Source of the DNA: Laccaria trichodermophora
Taxonomy: Eukaryota; Basidiomycota; Agaricomycetes; Agaricales; Hydnangiaceae
Reading direction: 5' to 3'
Assembly: GCA_018417955.1 (NCBI GenBank)
Contig: JACTVC010000002.1
Coordinates: 4,030,001-4,094,000 of the forward strand
Length of the DNA: 64,000 bases
Positions 48,935 to 61,192 of this stretch are shown here, piece by piece (within the stretch, counting starts at the first letter, position 1; each line of letters starts with the position of its first letter). The notes under the pieces were generated by a model, which saw nothing but the letters and a program-made list of their open reading frames with translations, was not told where the DNA came from and did no database searches. Made by a program: the position numbers and the translations under genes.

Positions 48935-50626
48935 ATGTCAGTCAATCCCAAGGTCAATCCTGCCTTCGTTCTTCGAGGTATCGAAGACGTCATCTTTGAA
49001 GATCGTCCCATTCCAAAGGGTATGCGTTAAAGCCTCCACTTCTATTTCAACAGCTTAACCTATCTCAGTCTCGGACGACGAGGTGCTCGTCGAAGTCAAG
49101 AAAACCGGTAAGGAGTTGTTCATACACGCGACATCGATTCGACCTACTAATTTCATTGTAGGTATATGTGGCTCGGATGTCATTTGATCCCACTGCGGGC
49201 TAGATTGTTCTTCCTAAACTTAAGCATAGGTGCATTATCTCCTAGAGGGACGCATTGGCGACTTTATTGTGGAGAAACCGATGGTTCGTATCAGCTGCTT
49301 CTTTTGGAAGCAACGAAGCTCATTCATGCAAGGTGTTGGGCCACGAGTCAGCTGGAATAATCGCAAAAAGTTCACAGCTTAAATTTCTCAGCCTGGTGTA
49401 TCCTAACCACCTCACAAGTTGGCACAAAGGTGAAGCATTTGAAGGTTGGAGATCGAGTAGCAATGGAGCCAGGGGCGACATGTAGTGAGCGGCAATGTAT
49501 TCGGAATTGAATACCCTCCTAATTCTCTTTTCTTAGAATCCTGCGAAACCTGCAAAGCGGGACGTTATGAGGTCAGGTTCTTTGAGAATCCACGGACACA
49601 ACGGTTAACGATAATTTTGCTCAGTTATGTCCGGCGATTATTTTCGCAGCGACTCCGCCGTATGATGGGACACTCGGCCGCTATTATCTTTTGCCTGCTG
49701 ACCTCGCCTATCTACTGCCTGAAAACGTTTCTTTAGAAGATGGTGCCATGGTGCGTCCTATAAATGTTCGAAAATCACCATCCTCATCTGTTGTTGTAAA
49801 AGATGGAACCTCTTTCGGTAGCAGTTCACTCCGTGTCAACTCTGGGTGCTTTCCGAACCAACCAGAGCATCGCGGTCTTTGGATGTGGACCTATTGGTCT
49901 CCTGTGTATGGCTGTTGCGAGAGCACTGGGAGCCTCCCGTATCATTGCCGTGGACATCAATCCTGATCGGCTTCGATTCGCTAAACAATACGCAGCCACG
50001 CAGACGTTTCTACCCATGGAAGCAAATGAAGGGGAAAGTGCGATCGACGTCATCGAGCGCAACGCCAAACACATGAAAAATCAACTTCAAATCGACGACA
50101 GGGGCGAGCGGTCTATTGACCTTGTGGTCGATGCCAGTGGTGCGGAAGCTTCTGTGCAAACTGCATTTTACGTCGCAAAGGCCGGCGGCACATTTGTCCA
50201 GGTAGAGATCTCGCTGTTTGATTTGGGCTCGCTCTCAAAACTCTTTCTTAGGTCGGGATGGGCAATCCAAACGTAACTGTCAACGTAAACCTGCTTACTG
50301 TCAAAGAGCTTACATACAAGGGATCCTTCCGCTATGGTGTAAGAAATTACACGAATCTGTTGCTGAACTTGCATTATAACCTTCTCATTAGCCTGGCGAT
50401 TATCCGCTTGCCATCGCCCTAGTTGCTCAAGGTCGTGTTGACCTGAAACCTTTGGTCACTCATCGGTAAAGATCTGGTCCTACGGATTTTACTATGTTCA
50501 CATACCCCATTCCCATTCAGTTTCAAATTCGAGGAAGCGATTACTGCTTTCAAGGCAACTCAGGCTGGGAGGAGCGATGATGGGAATGCCGTTATTAAGG
50601 CGATCATTTCTGGGCCGGAAGATTGA
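48935..50626 (+). CDS. XYL2: Xylitol dehydrogenase (D-xylulose reductase)
   Basis: Zinc- and NAD-dependent medium-chain dehydrogenase oxidising xylitol to D-xylulose in the fungal pentose pathway. N-terminus MSVNPKVNPAFVLRGIEDVI. Catalytic zinc region GICGSDVHYLLEGRIGDFIV spliced across an intron, then VLGHESAGIIAKVGTKVKHL. Structural zinc cysteines are in CKSCETCKAGRYELC, spliced across two introns. Rossmann fold GCGPIGLLCMAVARALGASR with Asp in IIAVDINPDRL, which indicates NAD over NADP. C-terminal KAIISGPED. About 385 aa in ten or so exons. Sorbitol dehydrogenase or L-arabitol dehydrogenase are alternatives within the same family. All metal ligands are present. Confidence 0.9.
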
Positions 50627-51375
50627 GCGGCCGCAAAGGAACTTGACACCTCCAAGGACGAATCACAAGTCTTGTGTAGTTGTATCACTTCAGACAGCAC
50701 CAGATATGTGGGGCTACATATGCACGAACATCTAACTGGAATAAGAATTTACATAAACTGCATACAAGTACAAAATTTAATCTTTGTGCATGAATATTTC
50801 CCTGATACCCTGATACCGTTGTCGTCTCAAGTGTGACTGGAAAATGACATAGAACTTTTCTCATTGAATTCCCAAGCCTATGACTTTTAGAACGAGAAAC
50901 CTATATTATCTGCGCATTTCAGAAAAAACGGTGCTACCTATTTATGCAAGTCGTATCTTTCTACAGATTCTTTTGCTTACAGTTCGGGTCTAGATATATC
51001 TTGACAAGCGCCATGTCGAATGGATGTCGGACACAACGCTTCAGCATGTGATAGCTGATCTTCGTCCGAAGTAGAAGTCTCTCAGTGCTCGGCAGTATTG
51101 AGAGGCTAACAATGGTTATGTTGCAGCATACTGCCGAAGCTTAAGACAGAAACTAATGGAGGAGCCTCTTCGAAAGACAGAACCGTAGATACCCATAGAG
51201 GAGGTCAGTGGTTATTCTTCATTATACATAATGCTCTGTGAACATCATAATTCCTTCAGATACATATCAGTTCTGCTATTTCGTTCGAAATACAGAACCC
51301 CATTCTGTAGTTATCAAGGCCAGTTGCATCTCGACAACATTGCTTCATACCACGTACTAACCAGGACCTATCTAG
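50627..51375. other. Intergenic region
   Basis: The longest gap between named genes in the right half. It should hold the xylitol dehydrogenase 3' UTR and the promoter of the next gene. One short open frame (51231-51449) shows no features. I find no tRNA box, repeat or mobile-element end. Confidence 0.6.
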
Positions 51376-52038
51376 ATGAGGAACTTCAAGGCGGCAATTC
51401 CTCAACGGCAGTTAGATGCACCCTCTTTACGCATGCCGTCAAAATCTAAGGCTGCCAAACGGCCTTCGGCAAAGGATAACAAGGGTACCGCACATACGCG
51501 TAAGAAAAGGAAGACAGCCGGCAACGGGAGGGACAACAGCGAAGAGCGTCCTGTGTCTGAGGGCTCTGCTGGTCCTTCATCTACGGGAGTGCTATTACCA
51601 GACGAACGTGACAGGGTTAGCGAGGGAGGAATATCGGAAGAGATGGAGGCCTATCCAGATTCCCTGCCCCTCGCAACACCTATGGAGGTTGAGGAGAAGC
51701 CGAAGCCAATGTTGAGCCTCAAATACCAGGGATTTAGTATCTACGGATATTGTATGTGTCTTGTTGTTGAGCCATGGCCATCCATTCGGTCCGCATCAGT
51801 GACTCCCTCTTTGGTACCAACGGCGGACCATGCCCATTTGCAGGCGAAAGGACCTCTCTTTCTGCCTGATGATTCCGAAGACACTCTCTTGGCCTTTGAT
51901 CATGACGATGGGGGCATGATGGTATTCAGCCAAGTTTTGCACAACGTCGGTGAATCTCGAGCAGGTGCGGTCATTGATGACGAAGAGACGGAAGGGAATA
52001 TGTTTTACGGAGATGCGGATGAAAGAGGAGAATTCTAG
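51376..52038 (+). CDS. Uncharacterised intronless nuclear-type protein
   Basis: One uninterrupted 220-codon frame. The N-terminal third is Lys/Arg-rich with a probable nuclear localisation signal (HTRKKRKTAG). The middle is Ser/Glu-rich. A hydrophobic patch LSLKYQGFSIYGYCMCLVVE follows, then PWPSIR, and the C-terminal third is acidic (DHDDGGMM, DDEETEGNMFYGDADERGEF). Start at 51376 (MRNFKAAIPQRQ); MPSKSKAAKRPSAK at 51433 is a good alternative. I recognise no family. It is convergent with MEF2, with only 32 bp between stop codons. Coding status rests on the length of the frame, composition bias and coherent domain-like patches. Confidence 0.6.
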   Translation: MRNFKAAIPQRQLDAPSLRMPSKSKAAKRPSAKDNKGTAHTRKKRKTAGNGRDNSEERPVSEGSAGPSSTGVLLPDERDRVSEGGISEEMEAYPDSLPLATPMEVEEKPKPMLSLKYQGFSIYGYCMCLVVEPWPSIRSASVTPSLVPTADHAHLQAKGPLFLPDDSEDTLLAFDHDDGGMMVFSQVLHNVGESRAGAVIDDEETEGNMFYGDADERGEF

Positions 52039-52070
52039 TTGATCTTTACCTATCAAGAAATGGACTACCA

Positions 52071-54565
52071 TTACGCTCGTCCTATCTCACGTAAGATATC
52101 CATCTTACGAGCATCAGAGACTTCCTTAAAACCTGCATTGGTCATTTCGAAGGTGCCATATCCTTCCGACATGGCGCGGAGACGGTTGGAATAGTCAAAG
52201 AACCGACTCAGTGGAGCGATCGCGTTCACCGAACATTTCAACCGTCCACCAGATGGACTTGCGTCCGAAGAGTTGACCCCGGACGGGGAAAGCCAATGTG
52301 GTGGGATATATAGATTGTCCGTTGGAAAACCTACAGCTTCATCTGAACCATCGACTCCAATCGCCGATCCCTCACTGAAGTCCAAGACTTGCGCGCCATG
52401 TTCGGTGAGATCCTTGACAACCTTTCCAAGGCTGCTCTCGTTCACAGATATCTTGAGAAACACATATGGCTCCATAAGCGGCCCTGGACCTGCATCACGG
52501 ACTCGGCTACGCAATACAGTGGCTGTTGCACCAGTAATCAACGAAGCCGGCATGGTTTGGAGAATGTCCGAGGGTTTGATTTGGATGTGAATGCGGCTCA
52601 TGGCAAGTGATGAATGCGGAGAATTAGAAAGAGCATTCGCGAGCCCATCTACGATGCTTGCCAAATCAGAAGAAGCATCGGGTGGAGGTAATGGGTTCCC
52701 CTCGTGATCAACGACGATGTTCCCATCCCAAGTTGGGTCCCCTTTCTCCTCAACTTGCATTGGTCGAACTTTGAGCGGCACTACAACCGAAGTGTGTTTA
52801 CCACCAACGTCGGACTCCCACACATTCCATCCTGTTTGGGGAATACCAGATCCCAGCCCTTCACGATAACTGACCCGCCGCTGACCAAATTCGAACTTCA
52901 CATTCCACTCATCCCTCAACCTTCCTTCCACGACTTCTAGATGGAGAGCACCGAGACCATGAACCAAAATTTGTCCCTCTTGTGAATCTACTCGTACGGA
53001 TGGATCGGTTCGAACAAGACATTCCAGAGCCTCTTGAACGGGCTCTAAATCGGAGTTGGACAGAGGAACGACTGATGCTGAAATAACCGCAGTGGGTGGG
53101 GTGATGTCTCGCTGTGCGAACCGCTGATTGGTTTCACCTCCTAAAGAAACGAGAGTGTCACCAGTACGGGTATATTTCAATCCAAGAATGACGCCAACAG
53201 ATCCGAAGGGGAGTTCGTCGACTTCTTGACTGTCTGAGGCGTACAGCAGAAGGAGTTTTGACACCTTTTCCTTTTGGTTTCTATTAGTATTCAGGATAAC
53301 ACTCTGACGAGTGAGTGTGCCTAAATTGTTGAGTAAATATGAGCCGCAGGCAAAGGTTCAGAAAATTACCTGAATATACTCTCACAAAAGTCATCCATCC
53401 CCTTTTTTTGTCCCAATTAACTTTCCAAGCGAGCAGTCGTACGGGAGGATTTTTGCCTTGTGCGGGATGGGATACGTCTAGGGGGCTAGCTAACAACTCC
53501 CCTACGTAATCCATCAACAAATCTGTCCCTATATTTTTTATCGCTGAGCCACAAAGAACAGGGAGCACTTCGCCACGTAAGGTAGATGTTCGTAAATGTT
53601 GAATGATACGTCGGCTGTCTATACCGAGGTATGCTGAGGGCGTGTTGAGAAGGTGCTCCATCAAGTCTTCATGAAACATGGAAAGGTTTTCCAACAGCTG
53701 TGTTCGGGCTGAAATAAGGTGAGGAATAATTGGGTGTGTTGGTGGAAGGAGATCGGATGTTTGCAAATCTTCTGGAAGAGGGTGGCATGACGCCTGACCT
53801 TCCCTGTCCCATTTCCAAATATTCCAATGAATTAAATCCACCAAACCCTGTATCCCAGGTTCCCCGCGCAAATATTGATGGGGATCAAAGGAAGCAATTG
53901 GAAGCGTGAGTGGCATAGGGTGTGGATGCAAGCGGTTGTTGAGCAGTGAAAGTAAGGAGGACTTGTACGACGCGCCAGGCCGATCCATCTTGTTGAGAAA
54001 CATTATTCTGGTAGGAACGCGATACCTAAAGGAACATACCATGAAAAGTTGTATGACAAGAATGGAAGATATCTCACCTCTGGCACTCACCTATCTAGTT
54101 GCCTCCATACACCTTTGGTTTGTGCTTCAACACCTTCCACGGAGTCAATTAAAACTACAGCACCATCAATCACTCTGCTTGCGCTTTCAACCTCCATGCC
54201 AAAATCTGCATGTCCTGGGGTGTCAATAAGATTAAAGATCCAGTCTTTCCACTTGACCGGTATACTAGCAGACTGTACGGTGATTCCCCGTTCGCGTTCA
54301 ACGGGCAAAAAGTCTGTTGTAGTGCTTCCCATATCGACAGAGCCGGAGGAGGACAGATAAGAGGAATTAAGAAGAATCGATTCCGTCAAAGTTGTTTTCC
54401 CCGAGTCTGCGGCAGAGTAATGAGTAATTTATTGAAACATAGATAAATGGGCATACCTATGTGCGCAACAAGCGCCATGTTTCTAATCTTGGATGGGTCA
54501 TAGGTAGCAAAAGAGCGGGACTGGAGCGTTGAGCAGAAACGAAATCGCCATCTAGAAGTGAGCAT
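52071..54565 (-). CDS. MEF2: Mitochondrial elongation factor G2 (ribosome recycling GTPase)
   Basis: Mitochondrial EF-G2 type GTPase that, with mRRF, splits post-termination mitoribosomes. Start at 54565: MLTSRWRFRFCSTLQSRSFA looks like a presequence. G domain: NMALVAHIDSGKTTLTES across an intron, switch region VERERGITVQSASIPVKW, DTPGHADF, and NKMDRPGASYKS. Domain II/III/IV follow with GSVGVILGLKYTRTGDTLVS, VHGLGALHLEVVEGRLRDEW, FGQRRVSYREGL and the domain V end MSEGYGTFEMTNAGFKEVSD. Ends MDILREIGRA. About 800 aa, few introns, the longest exon 52071 to about 53264. Divergent from STE14 (102 bp between starts). Confidence 0.92.
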
Positions 54566-54667
54566 GAAGAAAATTCAAAGGCAAGAAGAGCCTTTATCGG
54601 AAACAACAGCAAATAAACGATTATTGTTCTCCGCGACTATTATGTTGCAAAATCTTTCTCTTGAACC

Positions 54668-55657
54668 ATGGCCACCACAGCTGGCAGCATAGACGACCGT
54701 ATCCGACAACGTCAAACGGCTGGTCGCAATCTTCTTGAAACAATCCCCACGACAAATAATCCTCGTGCCAACATCCCCAATACCCCTCTTGCAAGCGCTA
54801 CCATTGCCTTCTCTCTTGGTTCTGTCTTCGCAATCGGGGCGTTGACCTTTCTACTTGGAGGATTTCCAAATACTCCATGGCTGACATACCAGCTGGGTTT
54901 CTTTTTAGCAGCATGGGCGCTATTTCACTGGGCTGAATTTGCCGTGACAGCGGGCTGGAATCTTGAAAAGTGCAGTGTGGACTGTGAGCCTATTGTTTCT
55001 TAGCTCCAAAGGATTTGAATAAAATTGTTTATACAGCTTATCTCCTCGATAATGGCGCCATGTACCACGTCGCAAATAGTGCAGCGTTACTGGAGTACCT
55101 CATAGTATGGTACTTCAGACCCTCATCCAAGTCTTTTCCACATGTTACACCCATCGGTAAGTTTCGACCCCTAACTGCTTTTAACCTAGCCATTTACGTC
55201 AATCTCACAGGCATAGTATTGGTTATTGCAGGGCAAGCTTTACGGTCCACTGCTATGATTCACGCATCCACCAACTTTTCGCATTCCGTCGCATTCCACA
55301 AACGCGACACTCATCAGCTTGTTACAAATGGCATTTATGGGTATGTTGCCACTTCCATGTCTGGATTTGCGCTACATCCGTTGCTAGATGGTTTCGTCAC
55401 CCGTCGTACGCCGGATTTTTCTATTGGGCACTTGGGACACAACTGGTGCTTCAGAATGTGTTCACTTTCGTTCTTTTCGCAGTTTTATTGTGGAGATTCT
55501 TTTATCATAGAACCAGAGGTTTGTTGATCCCTTTTTGCTTCTTTTCTTCTACTCACTCTTTTCTGCAGCCGAAGAGGCTGCTCTAATCAGATTCTTTGGA
55601 GATGACTACGTGAAGTATCGAAAGCAAGTGGGGACTAAGATACCCTTCGTACCCTGA
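54668..55657 (+). CDS. STE14: Protein-S-isoprenylcysteine O-methyltransferase
   Basis: ER membrane enzyme that carboxyl-methylates farnesylated or geranylgeranylated cysteine, needed for mating-pheromone and Ras/Rho maturation. Membrane segments: LASATIAFSLGSVFAIGALT, TYQLGFFLAAWALFHWAEFA, IGIVLVIAGQALRSTAMIHA. The ICMT core splices to GIYGWFRHPSYAGFFYWALG, with the RHPSYxG signature. The C-terminal AEEAALIRFFGDDYVKYRKQ and TKIPFVP match the cofactor-binding tail. Start MATTAGSIDDRIRQRQTAGR at 54668. About 245 aa, four or five introns. Complete. Confidence 0.95.
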
Positions 55658-55772
55658 CCTGAGATGACCATGTCATTCCTATCTAATTTCGTGAACTTAA
55701 CGGCTGTCTTCAAATATGACTGAAATCATATCGCATTCATGTTATGAAAGAGGGTCATGCAAAGTAATGATA

Positions 55773-56506
55773 TCAAGCGTCATCTGTAGCAATGGTGCCC
55801 CTGTCTGACACATAGATACCATCCAAGAACTTGCGGATATCTTTGTTGCGCACACGACAGACACCTTGGATGGAGGCGGCTGAGACGAACATGAGCACTT
55901 GAGGATCAATGGACGAGGAAGGCCAACTCACCTGATTGGGAAACCATGTCAATATCGTTACCCTCGAGAATCAGTTCATCCTTCTGTGCTTTTGACTCCG
56001 CAACTACAACTCCTGATAGCATGTTTACATGTCGTACGGTCTGCTCCCAATTATCGTTAACGGCCGATATCGCAAATATATGGAGCTTACCTTTTCACCC
56101 AAGAAATTACGGATTTCGACTGAATGACCGTCTTCTTGAATGATGCAGTTAATTGGGAAATGGGCATATACGGCGCGCATTTTGTATTGGAATCCCTAGA
56201 ACACAAGCTCAGCATTTCCGAATCAGTAGCGTACTAGGATCCGTGCACCTTTGTAACACCAGTGATCATGTTGTTAATCAGACTTCGAATTGTGCGGAGG
56301 CAAGCAACATGTTTTCGTCCTCCCTGCCAGACTGCAAGCGTGACCTTCGTTGTTTTGCCCTTCAACAGCCGAATATCCATATCAACATGTCGAACATTCT
56401 TCGTCAATGTTCCTCGGGGTCCAGTAACGGTAATGAGACGAGACTTGATGGTAATCTCAACATTGGAGGGGATTTCGAGTTCTTCGGTCTTGAGGACGTC
56501 CCGCAT
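55773..56506 (-). CDS. RPL9: 60S ribosomal protein uL6 (L9)
   Basis: Large-subunit protein uL6. Start [20 protein letters not shown], core [60 protein letters not shown], then [38 protein letters not shown] and the C-terminal [20 protein letters not shown]. Ends TIATDDA. About 190 aa, the normal length, in four coding exons. The ATG directly follows CTGTTCTCCTAG, so a 5' UTR intron probably ends at the base before the start codon, as for the eL6 gene in this window. Confidence 0.96.
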
Positions 56507-56835
56507 CTAGGAGAACAGAAAAGTATCAACACTACATCCAAACTCTGGTAGATGCATCCAATTGCTTCGAACAGCCGATATCATCAAAATTTGAATCCAA
56601 TGACATCCAATCGACGTTTGGAATAGCACTGGCACGATCCCGGGCGAAACAGACAGTATACACACCTTGAGGGCAACTTTTGAGGGGTAGGGGTTGGGTT
56701 GGTTGGTGGGATCGTTACTTCGCTGACATAATAATAATATTATATAATGCTACGTTGTCACCAGTAAGGCTCCAAAGAACTGTAGTTAATATTATAGTCA
56801 TGGCACTGACGGTTTACGAGTACCTACAACTATCA
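56507..56835. other. uL6 leader and DOM34 3' flank
   Basis: Contains the presumed 5' UTR exon and intron of uL6 and its promoter, plus the DOM34 3' UTR. An ATA/AAT-rich stretch (about 56727-56746) is the only low-complexity element. Confidence 0.5.
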
Positions 56836-58434
56836 CTAGTCCTCTGCTGCCGCCTCAGCTAGCTTTCTCTCTTCCTCTGCTTGACGCTCCTCCGCCTCGA
56901 CTACTTCAACATCCAAAGGAAACGTCAGAATCGCCGCAACACCAGTCAGTTGATTAAGCTCTACCTTACTGTTAGTATTCTATCGAAATTAAGTGAACTT
57001 GTTAGCTCACGTTGTCCTGACTCATGCATGCTCGAAAATATAACCACTTCACCGCCCTTTTGCTGGACGTCATCCACGACTTTTACGTAGCGTTTGCGCG
57101 TTACAGGGTCACTTGATCTAAAGATTCATTCAAGGTCATTCAGCGCTTCACCAGGTTGGAGAGACGTAGATGTACCTAAATAGATCGTCTGAGATGAGGA
57201 GTGTACCAATTGCCCCTCTATCCGCAGCAAGGCAGACGTGATCTGGGCCATACCACGCCCTCATCTCGTCGCTTCCTAGCATCTTGAAAAACCTTGGTCA
57301 ATTACGGTATCTAAGACACTGGGACTCGACGGTTAATATCATAAGAATCTCACCTGTCAAGTACAATTCCTTCCCGGGCGAATTTGGTCTCCTTCAATCG
57401 AGCTGCAACCTGTGGCGTTGTCAGAGAATCTCTTCCTGCAAAAAAGAAAAAGTTAAATTTCACCTCGGGGCTCTTCAAGACTTCCACTAAACTGTGTACG
57501 TGAGCACTGCTGATATGAACCTTGACAACCTTCTCTTTCAATGCACGCTGCATAGTCTTGTCCCCTTGCCTCCTTGCTTCAGAGACCAAGTAGTCATTTA
57601 CCCCATCTCTTACCCACCCAGGACTGGCGATAACGATCGCTCTCAAACCTGCAGTGGCGAATGGGATGTGGCGGATAAAAGACTCATAGAGTGTCGCGTA
57701 AAATTTTCCCATTCCTTTTTCATGCTGCGTGGAACCAGAAGCAGATTTACGTGGAATTGGCACAGATATCCGGTGGGTCACCAGCGTCATGTGTTGGGAA
57801 AGTAAACAGAACGCGGCGGTGCCCTCTCCACACACAACTGCCGCAACTTCTGCACCTCTTCCGGGAATTATAGCCTCTTCAATGCGAGCAACGGCTACGC
57901 TGTCCCAGCCTCCGTTTTTTTCAATCCGTACATCCCGATTGGGTTCGATGTCAAGGGTATGGAAGGCCCCAAGGCGAGCGTGCTGATTTTCTGCTATGAC
58001 GGGTCCCGATATATGAAGAGCAGCAGTTGCTTGTGAAGACAACGACGATGCCGTCTGTTCTGCGTCTTGAGAGGAAGTTGATGGGGCAGACGACGGAGCG
58101 AAATCGACGCGGACAACCCGCAAGGTTAGGTTAAGACGAACACGATGCGATTCAACGGAGCCTGTGGATGATACATTCTGTACACGGCTGGATGAAGAAA
58201 GTATAAGATGTCACAATCAATGGATGCAGATATACAATAGACATACCGTATCGCTGGGGCTCGTACTGAGTCACCGATCTGGATGAGATTGTACAGATGC
58301 CACATATCCTCGTCATCCTCTGGGCGCAGTGTAACATGCCCCTAAAGGTGCTGTCAAGAATAAAAAGGACGTACTGATACAACGGAGAGACGTACCACCC
58401 CGTGTTTATCTATAAATTTATTGACAAGCTTCAT
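56836..58434 (-). CDS. DOM34: Ribosome rescue factor Dom34/Pelota
   Basis: eRF1-like factor that, with Hbs1, dissociates stalled ribosomes (no-go and non-stop decay). Start [20 protein letters not shown] at 58434, [20 protein letters not shown] is the signature N-domain. Central domain: [20 protein letters not shown], then [20 protein letters not shown] and [20 protein letters not shown]; no GGQ motif, as expected. C-domain: [60 protein letters not shown]. An acidic tail ends [13 protein letters not shown] Ser/Ala-rich insertion in the N-domain ([20 protein letters not shown]) is unusual in length. About 415 aa. Divergent from TXNDC9, 109 bp apart. Confidence 0.96.
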
Positions 58435-58543
58435 GGTGATGGATTGCTTTACATTAGCAACTTGCCTCTACTGATTTGTAACATACGTGACCCAAAACAT
58501 TCGAGATTACGGACATACCTAACTTGCCAAATTCCAACGACTC

Positions 58544-59513
58544 ATGGAAAAGTGAGCTCTTCAAACTCTCGGTGAGAGCGTCCATAATCGTCGCACATTC
58601 AGCAAAGTTGCTTCACTGGCTTCTCGACTGGTCGAATCTAACCACCACCCACGTTCAACGGATGATGATGAAGACCCAGATGCCCTCTTCGCCGAGCTGG
58701 AAGAGGAGATCGAGAACGACAGTAACGCGGCTATGAGGGAGCATGGTTTGCAGGGGCTTCGAAGGGAGTGAGGTGCTTTCCGATTCCTGGTGTGAAACTC
58801 ACATCCTGATTATGCACAATGCAGAATGGAACGGGTGAAGGAAATGCAACAAAATCAGCACGGGAGATACACGGAAATTACTGACGAAAAAGAGGTCGTA
58901 CGGGTAAGTGCGTGAGTTTCCGTGGTGTCCCTGGGCTGGTGAACTTTTTCTGAATGGGAGTTCGCAGACAAGAACCTCGATGTGTCGTCCATTTCTACCA
59001 CTCCCAGTTCAAACGGTGTGAGATAATGGACAAGCATCTGGCTGTACGTGGGCTTTTGAAAATTTTCATTCCAAGCTTTGATGGAATTGGTTTTCAGCGT
59101 CTTGCCCCAAAATACTTCAATACCCGATTCTTCCGCGTATTTGTTGAGAACGTCCCTTGGCTCGTCGAAAAGCTTGCTATCAAAATATTGCCTTGCGTCA
59201 TCTGCTTTAAAGACGGTATTTCAAAGGACAGGTGATTAACAATTCACTGTGTAACTTGATGTTCTTTTTCGACGCTACGCCTCAACTAGATTAACGGGCT
59301 TTGAAGAGCTGGGAAATAGTGATGAGTTTGACACTGCTGTTTTGGAGCTGAGACTGGCAACATCTGGTGTGCAATATCTATTGATGTAGTTGCCGTGCTG
59401 ACTGTAGGCCAGGCATCATCGTGAAGTCGGGAAGTAGCTTGGAACCCCTGTTCAAGGTTTCCTCAGCTTCACGACGAGTTAGTGACGAAGAGATCTTTGA
59501 TCTGGATGATTGA
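58544..59513 (+). CDS. PLP1: Phosducin-like thioredoxin-fold protein, TXNDC9/PLP1
   Basis: Co-chaperone of the CCT chaperonin that aids tubulin and actin folding. Exon 1 encodes only MEN and splices from 58552 to KVASLASRLVESNHHPRSTD. Then DPDALFAELEEEIENDSNAA, MREHGLQGLRRE and MERVKEMQQNQHGRYTEITD, the typical coiled N-terminus. The thioredoxin fold reads EPRCVVHFYHSQFKRCEIMD (lone Cys in place of CXXC), FFRVFVENVPWLVEKLAIKI, LPCVICFKDGISKDRLTGFE and ELGNSDEFDTAVLELRLATS. The C-terminus is RRVSDEEIFDLDD. About 230 aa. Confidence 0.93.
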
Positions 59514-59741
59514 GAGTCTTGTACGGAATAATTCAATAATTCTTGTTCACTGTGGCCTACAAATGTGTTTACATGAAGCTTAGATATTGCAGGAGAAAAC
59601 GCATAAGAAGCAAAAGGGAGCGCTTTGGTGACATGATGTGCCTTTGATCAATGCTGCTTTCAACCTGATGTCCCCCTTGCAATGCCCTCGAAATCTTCTC
59701 TTCATTAAATAACTTGATATAGAAGTCAATATGCATCCTGA

Positions 59742-61192
59742 TCACGTTGCCAAACCCATCGCCTTTCTGATGGAATCTGTTAGATCCCACTGATCTGTAT
59801 CCCCGCAAATATCAAACATATTGGTGCCCAGCATCCCAAGCTCCTTCACAAAGGCCGCCTTCATGCGAACGGAGACCGGGTCGTCATAAGTCACAACCTG
59901 TCCAGAGGAAGAGGAACGCAAGAAGGGCGTGCATGAGCAGTCATCCCAATCTCTTTCAAAGCCGCCAGAAGCCGCAAAGGTAGGCGATGTCGATTCTTCA
60001 TCTCTAGCGTCTTCACAGCGAACGAGAGCGCCTTGACTTAGAAGGTCTCGGAATTGTACTTGACTGTCAGAACCGCCGTCCTCGTCAACAACCTTGACCG
60101 AGCTTCTAACTTGATGCTGTGACCTTGTCTTTAGCCTTGTCGAATTAGAGGTGATGGCGTAACCATACGACGGAATCCCCAGAACGAGCTTTGAAGCCGG
60201 AAAGCCTGCTGAAGTCCACGCGTTATACGCCGCTACAGCGTTAGCATCTGCCTGTGTAGAATTGCCGCAGCCGTCATGCAACGGAGAGTTTGGGCCCGGC
60301 GGCGAGGAGGCTACAGCGTGAGTAAGCCAACCACGCAACTACGATGGCTTAAAGAACTTACAACCCCAGACATCGTAATTCATTATTAAAACCCAGTCAA
60401 GAGAGTCAGCAAAATCAGAGACATCTTGTAGAGGTTGTTCCTGCGCATCAACAAAGGGGAGTGTCTGTGCTGCGGCACTGATGCGGGCACATGGCGGAAG
60501 GACGGTTCGAAGATATTGAAGAAACAAGAGGAAGTTTGCAGTATCATGCGGATCAACCAGATTTCCTCCAGCGCCTTGATGACCAGGATATTCCCAATCG
60601 AGATCAATGCCATCCAAGTTGAAGGCGTTATAGGCAGCGAGTATGTTTTCAGCGAAGACGCGTCTGCTTTCAAGAGTACGAACAGCTGGAGAGAAGTATC
60701 TGAGGTAACTGGTAAAGTCACTGGAAGAACGAAGTGAAAAGTCGCCTACTTGCTTCCTGACCATCCGCCGATGCTCAGCTTGATTTTAGACTTTTTAGCA
60801 TGAGCAGCAGCTACCAAACGATCTAAAATAGAGGGAGACTCTTCAGGATTGTCCCAGATCAAGTTGAAGGTTTCGTCAGGGACAGCAAAAGCAAAATCAA
60901 TCCAATCAAAACGGTCGAAATCGATTTTCTCTGGCGGGAAACGGGGACCAGCCCAGTCAGGATAATAGCCCATAACAAGCAAGTTTAAACGGTCAGAGGC
61001 CTGGGTCGGAGAAATGTTGGTAGGAAGATTTTCTTTCTCAGGAAGAATTACAAGAGGAGCCGAGGACGACGTTGTACCTGACACGGAGACATGATATTGA
61101 GAATCAAGAGCCCTGTAGTGATTGGATAACGAAGGGAGATGATCAGCGTAGACGTATTGGAGAAGAAGGAGGACTATTGTCATGGGAGACAT
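59742..61192 (-). CDS. Secreted GH18 chitinase
   Basis: Glycoside hydrolase 18 cleaving chitin, likely for wall remodelling or nutrition. Signal peptide MSPMTIVLLLLQYVYADH at the start. Catalytic barrel: LLVMGYYPDWAGPRFPPEKI, IKLSIGGWSGSK (substrate-binding SxGG), NLDGIDLDWEYPGHQG with the DxxDxDxE catalytic motif, LDWVLIMNYDVWG, KLVLGIPSYGYAITSNST and GTNMFDICGDTDQWDLTDSI. A Ser/Asp-rich insertion (RSSVKVVDEDGGSDSQVQFR) lies before the last barrel strands. Ends RKAMGLAT. Three main exons, about 440 aa. No carbohydrate-binding module seen. All catalytic acids are present. Confidence 0.93.
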
